Shown here: positions 37,601-48,200 of the stretch, one piece after another | Layout of the letters: every line of letters begins with the position of its first letter | Position numbering within the stretch: position 1 is the stretch's first letter | Source: Paenibacillus pini JCM 16418 | Lineage (GTDB): Bacteria > Bacillota > Bacilli > Paenibacillales > Paenibacillaceae | Direction of reading: 5' to 3' | Assembly: GCF_000576305.1 (NCBI RefSeq) | Contig: NZ_BAVZ01000003.1 | Span: 62,001 to 126,000, forward strand | Length of the DNA stretch: 64,000 nt | Program-made: the position numbers and the translations under genes | Notes under the pieces: generated by a model | Told to the model about the DNA's origin: nothing | Database searches by the model: none | Seen by the model: the letters and a program-made list of their open reading frames with translations, nothing else

Positions 37601-39215
37601 AGAGTGCCGTGTTTTTGCCCAGGATGCCAACGGAATGGTTCCCGGCGAAGCCGTGGCGGCAGTGTTGTTGAAGCCGCTGTCGAAAGCCATTGCGGATCAA
37701 GACGTGATCTACGGATGCATCAAGGCGAGCGGCGTCAATTATGACGGCAGAACGAACGGGATTACCTCACCTAGTCCATTTAGCCAGGCGGAGCTTCTGG
37801 AGGCAACTTATCGCAAGCATCAGATTGATCCGCTGGATATTCAATACGTGATGTCGCACAGCACAGGGTCAAAGCTCGGGGACCCCCTGGAGATTCAGGC
37901 ATTGACGAGTGTTTTTAGCAAATTTACGGATCAGAAACAGTTTTGCACGATCGGCTCGATCAAGCCGTTGATCGGACATACCTTTGCCGCTTCGGGCATT
38001 GTAGGATTAATCGGCATGCTAATGGCGATGAGAGACCGAATCATCCCGGGAACGCATAACAACGGCGCATATAATACCTCCATTGTGCCTGGGGATAGCC
38101 CTTTTGTCCTGAGCAGTTCTAATCAAGTATGGACATCGAAAGACAGCCGCCCTCGGTTAGGCACTGTGAGTGCAACGGGAATCAGCGGAACCAATGCGCA
38201 CATCGTTGTCGAGGAATACGTTTCAAACAGAAAAGAAACGGATCATCCAGCGACGGAGCCGGTTGAGCCTATCTCTCAAATTGTGGTTCTTTCCGCGAAA
38301 AATGAGGATCGCCTCAGGGCAGCAAGCTCGCAGCTGCTGGAATATGCCGAATCCCGTTCCGATTTCTCCTTGCGAAATCTTGCCTATACGTTGCAGATCG
38401 GACGAGAAGCGATGGATTTCCGCTTGGCGTTGGTCGTGAACGACCGGCAGCAGCTCTCGGAAATGCTGAGAGCCTACCTCCATCCGGACAAGAACAGTGG
38501 GAGGTTAGCGGCATCCGGCCGTATCTATGCGGGGGATGCAGAAAGCTCAGGTCCTTCCGATGAGCATCTCCTTCCAATCTGGATTTCGGAAAGGGATTAT
38601 GACCGCGTGGCGCGTTATTGGGTAGAAGGCGGCTATGTATCATGGGAACATCTGCATGAATCCGGGAGCGTACGCAGGATAACACTGCCGGGCTATCCTT
38701 TTGCCGGAGAACGCTACTGGTTTGAAGATAGCCCCTCCATCAACGACAGATCACCGGCGATTTCAGAAGGCGAGCTGAATCTGTCTTCATCTGGAGAGGA
38801 GAGCACCCAAGCGGCGCACATGACGGTCCGGGAATCCATTCGGGAAGCGATCCTTCGCTTTTTATCCCAGGAGCTGAACTTTGCGAAGAACCAATTAAAG
38901 ACGAATATAACGCTATTGGATTACGGGATGGATTCCATCGCAGGAAGAAAGCTGATGCGGCATCTCGAACAAGCTTTTTCGATAGAGGTAACCGGACGGG
39001 AACTGCTGGAGTATCCGACAATTGAGGCTTTGGCCACTCATTTGGCCGGGAAGACCCGAGACGGTAACGAAACGGAAGAAGCGGAACCTGCCCTATCGGG
39101 GGTAACCGCTGATTATAGCGACGGGCAAATCATCGAGAAAATGGAACAATTTATGCAGGGAATAGGGGATTTTGAGGAAATTCATCACATATTGGAAGGG
39201 AGCCTAAAGAGATGA
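34623..39215 (+). CDS. pksM: PksM segment 3: KR-ACP-KS10-ACP, C-terminus of PksM
   Basis: Domains are KR (35090-36470; GGCGGLG, FSSSAAI, CDYAVGN), ACP (36590-36815, GFDSV), KS (36955-38225) and ACP (38815-39060, GMDSIAG), followed by a charged helical C-terminal tail of about 50 residues that may dock to PksN. There is no DH with this KR, so a beta-hydroxyl should remain. The last module is a bare KS-ACP and should leave a beta-ketone if it elongates. KS10 is atypical: the nucleophile motif is AACSSG and the HGTGT position reads HSTGS, so Cys, His and the NIGH-type His are kept while surrounding residues differ. The gene ends in an ATGA overlap with pksN. The reconstructed PksM (26015-39215) is about 4400 codons, near the B. 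subtilis size. Confidence 0.87.
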   Translation: MQIGREAMDERLGFLADSMEQLEDKLNAFVEGEGKGEGEVEGIYQDQSQSNKDALSILAADEDMDKILEAWISKGKYAKLLELWVKGVSLDWNKLYEGGKPTRIPLPSYPFARERYWHQTLERTSGSRSPFRLKRALKPTGEKQPPTATEAASAEAFELMTFEEVWKEEPLQQNSGSRVNTLVCFLSDVELQKTAVQFFRTIEENMKVLFVSQEESNGESSSTIYRVDRHDVDTYDRAFKDIQEQHGDIDAVLYMWSLEDPGSVQDYSHIVFLLQAVLAAQSKPRRLLLAGQFGQEADLSRCYLESWIGFERSLGMIMPQTKVSGVYKEVADQNQIGDIADWLRKLWSEVHAETARTAFYQGEKRHVSHIKPTLLQADHSRLRMNGTYLITGGCGGLGFLLAKHLAKRYKANLILTGRSPMDPKKEAILGQLVALGSRAHYIQADVCDVQAMNTGLSESREHFGSIHGAFHAAGLQSSQSFEEKELSKFHEILSPKIQGTLVLDELMQEDYLDFICYFSSSAAILGDFGFCDYAVGNRFQMAYAKYRNDRQSSGRAITINWPVWRDGGMSIGDAETTENYLRSSGQRYLETEEGLDILERALFQPQLQQQLVLAGQASRVHRFLGLSEETRQKDQPAARPQGKGRQAHMLGWSTEQCLEADLKNWISELLKHPLHKLKPDIQWMDYGFDSVLLAEFASYLSDRYQVEIAPSLFFSYTNLEQLIRYLLKKHPISLEAYYQESYAEPEALQQDGSLVEKAATGYRKVTYKPSVKREMSELSEPIAVIGMSGRFPQADNVEEFWQHLKDGKRCITEIPADRWDWRSYEGNPHMEEGKSASKWGAFLNNVDRFDPLFFKISPKESAEMDPRHRLFLEEAWRTFEDAGYMNERIKGKSCGVYVGVEEGEYAFLVKDSQYINGNQNATLPARIAYMLDLKGPNMAITAACSSGLVAIHQACQALRQGDCEMALVGGINLNISPMSYAALSKAEMLSPDGECRVFAQDANGMVPGEAVAAVLLKPLSKAIADQDVIYGCIKASGVNYDGRTNGITSPSPFSQAELLEATYRKHQIDPLDIQYVMSHSTGSKLGDPLEIQALTSVFSKFTDQKQFCTIGSIKPLIGHTFAASGIVGLIGMLMAMRDRIIPGTHNNGAYNTSIVPGDSPFVLSSSNQVWTSKDSRPRLGTVSATGISGTNAHIVVEEYVSNRKETDHPATEPVEPISQIVVLSAKNEDRLRAASSQLLEYAESRSDFSLRNLAYTLQIGREAMDFRLALVVNDRQQLSEMLRAYLHPDKNSGRLAASGRIYAGDAESSGPSDEHLLPIWISERDYDRVARYWVEGGYVSWEHLHESGSVRRITLPGYPFAGERYWFEDSPSINDRSPAISEGELNLSSSGEESTQAAHMTVRESIREAILRFLSQELNFAKNQLKTNITLLDYGMDSIAGRKLMRHLEQAFSIEVTGRELLEYPTIEALATHLAGKTRDGNETEEAEPALSGVTADYSDGQIIEKMEQFMQGIGDFEEIHHILEGSLKR
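39196..39202 (+). promoter_or_regulatory. Ribosome binding site of pksN
   Basis: AAGGGAG lies nine bases before ATG 39212, within the end of pksM. The ATGA overlap suggests coupled translation. Confidence 0.65.
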
Positions 39216-42200
39216 ATCCTGCAGTGCTTTTGGATGCTTATAAATCTGGCAAGCTGTCTATCACAGAAGTTGAAGAACAACTGCGTCAATTGAAACAGGC
39301 GTCACTCCGGAGTCCTCTCTCCGAGGGCCAGAAGGGGTTATGGGCACTTCACAAAATGTCTCCCGGGATGAGCGCGTATAATCTTCCGGTTTGCTTTCGG
39401 GTGCTCAATTCACTGGATGTGGCGAAATTTCGTGAAGCGCTGCAAGTGGTTCAAGCCCAGTTCCCTATCTTGTCCAGCGTAGTGGAAGAAGATGACAAAG
39501 GGGTACCGTATGCGGTCGTGCAACCATCGCAGCCGCTCTCTTGTTCACAGTCGGATCTACCGGGAATGGAACCTTCCGAAATCATATCGCACGTCAGGGC
39601 TAAAGCCTATGAGCCCTTTCAGTTAGAGCAAGGCCCATTGATGCGCACGCATTTGTTTACCTTGCCTAATCAGGAAACAATCGTCCTGATTACGTTCCAT
39701 CATCTTATTTTTGACGGTATTTCGATGCTGTCGTTCCTGAAGGCACTCCTAAGTGCCTATCAGGAACTTGTTGATGGCAGGCAGCCGAGATTGTCTTCCC
39801 ATGCGGCAAGCTACCGCGATTTTGTCGAATGGGAGCAGGATATGCTCGATGGGAAGAAAGGTGCGGAGCATCTAGCTTACTGGAAACGGCAGCTGTCGGG
39901 TACACTGCCTGTTCTTGAGATCCCGTCCGACCATCCGCGAGCTTCCGCCCAATCGTTCAAAGGACGCACTTATACCCGGATGCTGCCAGACCAACTGGCT
40001 GAACAAATCAAAGCGTTTTCCCATTCTTATAGTACAAACCTCTCTATCGTTTATTTGAGTATTTTCAAATTGCTGCTGCACCGCTACACACAGCAAGAGG
40101 ACATCATTGTCGGTATGCCGACGATCGGAAGACCGGAAGATCGTTTTGAGTCGATCATCGGGTACTTCATCAACATGATTGCAGTTAGAAGTCAATTAAC
40201 CGGGACGAACGCATTCAGCGACCTTGTGCATGACTTGCAAATGACGGTAGCCGACGGTTTGGATCATGCCGCCTATCCATTTCCACGTCTGGTTAAGGAA
40301 TTAAAGGTCGAGCGGTCCCGCGCGAACTCGCCCCTGTTTCAGACCGTCTTTATGTATCAGAATTTTGTCCAGAATGGCGGATTGGAGGACATTCTAGCCG
40401 TTTGCCCGGCCCTTCATTTAGCATTGATGGAAGAAGTCCGTCAAGAGGGAGAATTTGAACTGGCTCTAGAGGTATATGAACAGGGTGATGGAATCGCTTT
40501 GAGCTTCAAGTACGATCCGGATTGTTTCGAGCTCTCTACAATTGAGAGAATGATGACGCATTACATCCAACTGGCACAAGAAAGTATGCAAGACCCCACC
40601 CTGCCTCTAGCTGATTATTCGCTGCTTTCCTCAAACGAGCAGATCAAGGTAGTCGCGGACTGGAACGCCACACAGGCGGATTATCCGAAAGATCTCTGCA
40701 TTCATGAGTGCTTTGCGGAAAAAGTCCGGCAGCAGCTGGATGCTGTTGCCATCATTTTGGAGGAAAAAGCGCTCACCTACCGGCAGTTGGACGAAAAGAT
40801 CACGCTTTTGGCTTTATATCTTCAGGAACGCGGAGTATGCCCGGAAAGTCTGGTAGGCCTGTGCGTCGAACGTTCCATGGAGATGCTCATCGGAGTCTTA
40901 GGTATTCTAAAAGCGGGCGGGGCCTACGTGGCTCTGGATCCAAACTATCCGGATGAACGGCTAAAGTACATGCTGGAGGACAGCGGAGTTGCCATCGTGC
41001 TGACGCAGTCCAAGTTCAAGAAACATTTGAACGCTCTAATTAAGGATGACGCTTTTACACTGTCTTTGGATCAAGAGTGGGAAGAAATCGCAGAAGCAGC
41101 CAAGCAAAACGTGCAGTTGAAGCGCGAAGTCAGGCCCGATCACTTAGCATATGTGCTCTATACGTCCGGCAGTACAGGAAGACCAAAAGGTGTGATGATC
41201 GAGCATAGAAGCATCATGAATACGCTGCATTTCCTCGAAGCCCGATATCCCGTAACAAGACAAGATACTTACTTGTTAAAAACGAATTATATCTTCGATG
41301 TATCCATATCCGAATTATTCGGCTGGTTTATCGGGGATGGGCATCTTGTGATTCTGCCTCCGGGCGGAGAGAAGTCACCGGAACTCATGGCCAGGGCAAT
41401 CGAAAAGCATCGGGTTACCCATCTTAATTTCGTTCCGGCTATGCTGAATGCGTTTTTGACTCACGTGGCCGATCATAAAACCTTTAGCGAACAAAACGCT
41501 GTTAAATATTTGATGGTTGCGGGAGAGGCGTTTCCCAAGGAGCTTGTGAAGAAGGCCGTCGATGTCTTTAAACGGAGTCGTGTAGAAAATATTTATGGAC
41601 CTACAGAAACGTCTATTTATGCGACTTGGTTCAGCTGTACCCAAGAAATCATAACAAGCCGTCATACGCCGATCGGAAGACCGATCACGAATACACAAGC
41701 GTACATCGTGGACAAACAGCTGCGTCCGGTACCGATTGGCATCCCGGGCGAGCTGTGCATTGCTGGTTACGGGCTGGCTAGAGGCTACTTTAATCAGCCG
41801 GCGCTGACCGCGGAGAAGTTCGTCGATAACCCGTTTCAGCCGGGTACGAAGCTGTACCGGACAGGCGATCTGACTCGGTGGCTGCCGGACGGACAGATCG
41901 AATACCTGGGACGGATCGACAACCAGGTCAAGCTGCGCGGCTTTCGCATTGAACTCGGTGCCATCGAAACCCGGATTAGCGGGTATCCTGGCATCGAGGA
42001 CGCGGTTGCGGTCGTCAAGCAGGCCGGCGAACACAAGACGCTTGTCGCGTACTATACCGCCCGCGAAGGCAAGACCGCTCCGGTTGCACGCGAACTGCGG
42101 AGCCACCTGAAGACGGGCTTGCCCGACTATATGGTGCCTGCCCATATTATCCGCGTAGACCGTATGCCGCTCACCCCGAGCGGGAAGATCGACCGCAAGG

Positions 42201-45200
42201 AACTGGCGGACTGGCCGGTGACCGTGCAGCAGTCGGAGACTCAAAGCATGCCGGAATCCCGGGTGGAACAGGCGGTTCTGGCGATCTGGGAGGACGTGCT
42301 GCAGGTCGGCGGCATGGGCAATCGCGACGGCTTTTTCGATGTCGGCGGGGACTCGCTTCTTGCGGTTGCGGTGGCTGAACGCATTCGAAAAGAGCTGGCG
42401 TGCGAGTTCACGGCGATGGATCTGTTCGAATACCCGACCATCCAAGCGATCGCAAGCTATATCGCTGCCCAGCAGCATGATGACCCAGCGGCGCTGGATA
42501 TGGTGAGGGATGAAGGGATGGAAGATGGCGGCAAGAAAGACCAAACCCGCGGGACGCGAGAGAAGCTTGACGCAGACCGGGTGGTGGTGGAGCTGCCGGA
42601 AGCCTACAGGGACAGCTTGGCAATTATCGGCATTTCCTGCGAGTTTCCGGGCGCGGGGAATCACTTCGAATTCTGGAACAATTTGCTCACAGGCAAAGAG
42701 AGCTTAAAGTTTTTCACACCAGATGAGCTTCGCGATCTGGGCGTACCGCCAGAGCTGGCGGAGAATGCGGGATACGTGCCGGTTCAGTCCACCATCGCAG
42801 GCAAAGACCGTTTTGATCCGGGTTTCTTCAACCTCTCGCCGAAGGACGCCGGGTTTATGGACCCGCAGTTAAGGCTACTGCTGCTGCATGCCTGGAAGGC
42901 GGTCGAGGATGCCGGATACGTGGCCCGGGAGATTCCGCACACGAGCGTATTTATGACGGGCAGCAACAATGGCTACCGCGCCCTGCTTCCCGAAGAGTGG
43001 ACGGAGAGTCTGGAAACGCCGGACGGCTATGTGTCCTGGGTGCTGGCGCAGAGCGGCACGATCCCAACGATGATTTCCCACAAGCTAGGTCTGAAAGGCC
43101 CGAGTTACTTTGTGCATGCCAACTGCTCTTCCTCACTAGTCGGACTGTATTCGGCGTACCAGAGCTTGAAGTCCGGCGAGTCGAAGTATGCCCTCGTCGG
43201 TGGCGCGACGCTGCACACCGGAACGGGTGTCGGTTATGTGCATCAAGCCGGTCTAAACTTCTCCACTGACGGGCACGTCAAGGCGTTCGATGCCTCGGCG
43301 GACGGCATGACGGGAGGGGAAGGCGCTGCGGTGCTGCTGCTGAAAAAAGCTGCCGATGCGGTCGCGGACGGCGACCACATTTACGCCCTGCTCCGCGGCA
43401 TTGGGCTGAATAACGACGGTGCGGATAAGGTCGGCTTCTACGCGCCGAGCGTCAAAGGTCAGGCGGACGTGATCCGCAAAGTGTTGGATACGACGGGGAT
43501 TGACCCGGAGAGCATCTCGTATGTCGAGGCGCATGGAACCGGGACGAAGCTGGGCGATCCGATCGAGCTGTCGGCGCTGAGTGCGGTGTACCGGGAGCAT
43601 ACGAAGCGGAAGCAGTACTGCGGAATCGGCTCGGTGAAGACCAACATCGGGCATCTGGACACAGCGGCCGGGATGGCCGGCTGCATCAAGGTGGCTATGA
43701 GCCTGTATCATGGAGAACTTGCTCCGACGATCAACTACAAGGAACCGAACCCGAATATGAATTTGGAAAACTCGCCGTTTTATGTGGTGGAGAGCCGCAA
43801 ACGGCTGGAAGCGAAGGAAGAACCGTACCGAGCAGCACTAAGCGCCTTTGGACTCGGAGGTACGAATACGCATGCGATCTTCGAGGCGTACCGGAGACCG
43901 AACCAGGAAGAGCCAGTCAGCGGCCCGTATCTCATCCCCGTGTCGGCTAAAAACCAGGAGCGGCTCAGGTCCTATGCCGAGGCGCTGCTGGACTACCTGA
44001 ACGAAGGCAGACTGGCGGAAGGCAGACTGGCGGACCTAGCCTACACATTCCAAGTGGGCCGGGAAGCGATGGACATCCGGGTGGCGTTTGTCGCGGCGGA
44101 TGCAGCGGAACTGAAGGGTCAATTGGAGAACTACTTGCAGGGACAGGGCGGTAAGCGGAGTCTGGGCCTGTATACCGGAGAACGAAAACAAGAAGGGGGG
44201 ACGCTGCTGGAGGACGATGAAGACAGCAAGACGCTAGTCCGCGCCTGGATCACCGGCGGCAGACTCAGCAAGCTGGCTGAGGCATGGTGCCGGGGAATGA
44301 GCGTGGACTGGACGCTGCTGTACAGCGAAGCAAAACCTCACCGGATGAGTGCGCCGACGTATCCTTTTGCCCAGGAACGCTACTGGCCACGTCCCGTCCA
44401 GTCCGAAACACCACCATTAACAGGACCATCGCTCTTACATCCGATGCTTCATCAGAATACATCTGTTTTATCTGAGCAGCGTTTTACGTCGAATTTTACA
44501 GGCAAAGAATCTTTTATTGCGGATCATATCATTCAAGGAATGGCTATCGTCCCGGCTGTAGTAACTCTCGAGATGGCACGAGCTGCGGCTGAACAGGGGC
44601 TCGATAATGCAGCTGATTCCGACACGTCCATTCGTCTACGCAACGTTGTATGGGTCCGTCCCATTGAGGCTTCAGAGGAACGGCAAGTTCAAGTTAACGT
44701 TGGTCTTTATGAAGAGAACGGACAGATCGTGTACAGCATGTACGGGGAGCCACAGCCGTCAGAGGCAGATCCTCTTCTGTATAATCAGGGCGTAGTGGAG
44801 CTTGTTACCATTGCGGAAGTTCCACATCTTGATCTTGCGGTGATCCGCCAGCAGTGCGGACAGGAACAGCTGACATCGGGACGGTTTTACGAAAGTATGC
44901 TGGGAGCTGACTACGGTTCCTCCTACAAAGGTGTACAAGCCGTCTATATGGGCGAGGATCAATTGCTGGCCAAGCTCTCGCTCCCGAGTTCGGCTGCGCA
45001 TACGCTGAATTCGTATGTTTTGCACCCGAGTATGATGGACGGCGCTTTGCAGGCAGCGGAATATTTACAGAATGTGACGAGGGCCCGCCACCTGGCTGAA
45101 GGAGAGGCGTTCCTAGCGGCCTTGCCATTCGCTCTTCAAGAGCTTGAAGTGATCGGAACCTGCCAGCCGGACATGTGGGTGCATGTTCGATTTAGCGAAG

Positions 45201-48200
45201 GAAACAAAGCAGGGGAGACCATCCAAAAGGTAGACATCGATTTATGCGATGACCTGGGGTCTGTTCTCGTTCGCATGAAAGGTTTTTCGACTCGGATTCT
45301 GGATGGATCGTCCCGTTCGGATGAAGCAGCTGATCAATCAAGTATTTTGATGCTTGAACCGGTCTGGATCGAACAAGTTGTACCGCCCGATACGGAAGTG
45401 GTTTCCTACGCGGAACAAACGGTGGTACTTGTGGAAAGCGCTGCAGAGCTGCGGGACAGTATTGAAGCCCATATGAAGGGCGTTCGCATTGTCGTTCTGG
45501 ATCACGGACCGGGTGCGACCTCCGAGCGATTCAGTATCTATGCGGAGCAAGTATTCGGACTCATTCGGGCTGCTTTTGAGCAAAAACCTCAGGAGCGGAT
45601 GCTTATCCAGATTGTAGTCACGGCACAGGACGATCAACAGTTATTTACTGGACTTACGGGTATGCTTCGTACTGCCCGTTCAGAGAACTCTAAGCTGATC
45701 GGACAATTGATTGAGCTTCAGAGCACGGTAGATTTCAATGCGATTCCTGAAAATCTGGAAATGGATAAGCTGCGCCCGAGCGACATCCATATTCGCTACG
45801 ATAAGAACCGTCGGTATACTGCCGATTGGCGCGAAGCGATGAATGTGCCGAAGGATGAAATTCTCTCCTTACCTTGGAAAGATGGGGGCGTTTATCTCAT
45901 TACGGGTGGGGCAGGCGGTTTAGGCGGATTGTTTGCGAAGGAAATCGCACACCGCACGACAGGGGCAGTTCTGATTATTGCCGGGCGATCGACGCAGGAC
46001 GCTAAGATCGATAGCCGCCTGGAAGCTTTACACGGATTCGGTGCCCGGACTCTTTACAAACAGGTAGATGTCACCGACAGGGATGAAGTGTTCCGGTTAA
46101 TTCGAGAGATTCGTAATGAATTTGGCAGTCTCGATGGTATTCTCCACGCTGCGGGGCTCATCAAGGATAGTTACATCATCAAGAAAACAAATCAAGAACT
46201 CAAGGAAGTCATGGCGCCGAAGGTAACCGGCGTGATCCATCTGGATGAAGCTATTCAAGATGATGAACTCGATTTCTTCCTCCTATTCTCTTCTGCATCG
46301 GGAAGCCTGGGAAGTGCGGGTCAAGCGGATTACGCGGTGGCAAACACATTTCTCGACGCATTTGCCGGGTACCGCAACGAACTCGTCTCCCGCAAAGCAC
46401 GTCAAGGCCGAACTCTATCCGTCATTTGGCCTCTTTGGAAGGATGGCGGCATGCAGGTCGATGCGGCAATTGAGGAGATGTTAAGGCAGCGCACTGGAGC
46501 TGTTCCGCTCGAAACGAGTTCGGGAATGGAGGCTGTGTATAAGGCATGGACTTTGAATTCCGATCGGATACTCGTTCTGGCGGGGAATCAGCGGATGATG
46601 AGACACAAATTGCTTCCAGCCAAGGAAGAGGTGCGGACGCGGGCGGTGAAAAAGGGGATGGACACCGAAAGCTTGGAGAATCGCGTGCGCGCAGCTTTGC
46701 GCGAGCAAGTGTCGCAAATTCTTCAAGTAAAGAAGGAGGAACTAGACGATGACACGGATCTGACCAGCTACGGGTTGGATTCTATCTCGATGACCGACTT
46801 GACTAATAAGCTAAACCGCTCCTATAAGCTTGAACTCACACCGCCCCTCTTTTTTGAATATGCAACCCTACGGGAGCTCTCGGTCTATTTGGCTGCCGAA
46901 CATCAGAACGTTTTGGCGGTTCAGTTTGCTTCAACCAACAGGCCCTCCGCTTCGGGTACAACAAGTTCTGTACCTTCAGATGAATGGCGCGCTATCGAGG
47001 AGGAACGGCCGAATCAGATCCTTCCACAACGGCGCACCAGATCCGTGTTCCCATCGGCGCCGCAGGAGCGAAAGCAGCATCATGGAGCTTCTGAACCGAT
47101 TGCGATCATCGGGCTCAGCGGTATTTTTCCAAAGGCCAAGGATGAGATTGAATACTGGGATAATTTAGTATCCGGGAAAGATTGCATCACCGAAATTCCA
47201 AAGGTTCGCTGGGATTGGCGCGATTATTATGGAGACCCGACCAAAGAAGCGAATAAAACGAACGTGATATGGGGCGGATTCATAGACGGGATTGCCGAGT
47301 TCGATCCCCTGTTCTTTGGTATCTCGCCGCGGGAAGCGGAACAGATGGAACCACAGCAGCGGTTGCTGATGACCTACGCCTGGAAGGCGGTTGAGGATGC
47401 GGGTTATTCGGCCCAAAGCCTCTCGGGCACACAGACGGGCGTCTTCGTCGGAACGGGTAACACGGGCTATGGAGCATTACTTGCCCAAACACAGGCAGCC
47501 ATCGAAGGGGCTGCGGCAGCCAATATGAGCCCGTCCGCAGGTCCGAACCGAGTCAGCTATTTTATGAATCTGCACGGGCCCAGCGAGCCGATCGATACAG
47601 CGTGTTCCAGTTCGTTGGTCGCAATTCACCATGCTGTCAGCGCAATCGGAGACGGCATCTGCGATATGGCCATAGCCGGGGGCGTTAATACTATTATTCT
47701 CCCCGAAGCTTATATCAGTTTTGATAAAGCGGGAGCCTTAAGCAAGGAAGGAAAATGCAAGGCATTCTCCGACCGCGCCGACGGCTTCGCGCATGGCGAA
47801 GGCGCGGGAATGGTTTTGTTGAAGAAGCTTAGCGCAGCAGAACGGGACGGCGATCATATTTACGGTGTGATCCGCGGCACAGCAGTGAACCATGGGGGAC
47901 GCTCCAATTCTTTGACGACGCCGAACCCGAAGGCGCAGTCCGAGCTGCTTCAGACGGCGTATACCAAGGCGGGGATCGATCCGCGCACGGTCACCTATAT
48001 CGAAGCGCACGGGACGGGAACGTCGCTGGGCGATCCGATCGAAGTGAACGGTCTGAAGTCGGCCTTCCAGGAGCTGTACCGGAAAACCGGGGACAGCGAG
48101 GTGCTTGGCAAGCACTGCGGACTCGGCTCCGTGAAGACGAACATTGGTCATTTGTCTCTGGCGGCAGGAGTGGCGGGAGTGATTAAAATCCTGCTTCAAC

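Noticed and set aside
41375..42664. Long open frame of 429 codons on the minus strand, plus many shorter antisense frames throughout
   Set aside because: It lies opposite A, PCP and KS coding sequence with clear conserved motifs. The antisense product resembles no family and reflects the codon bias of the sense strand.
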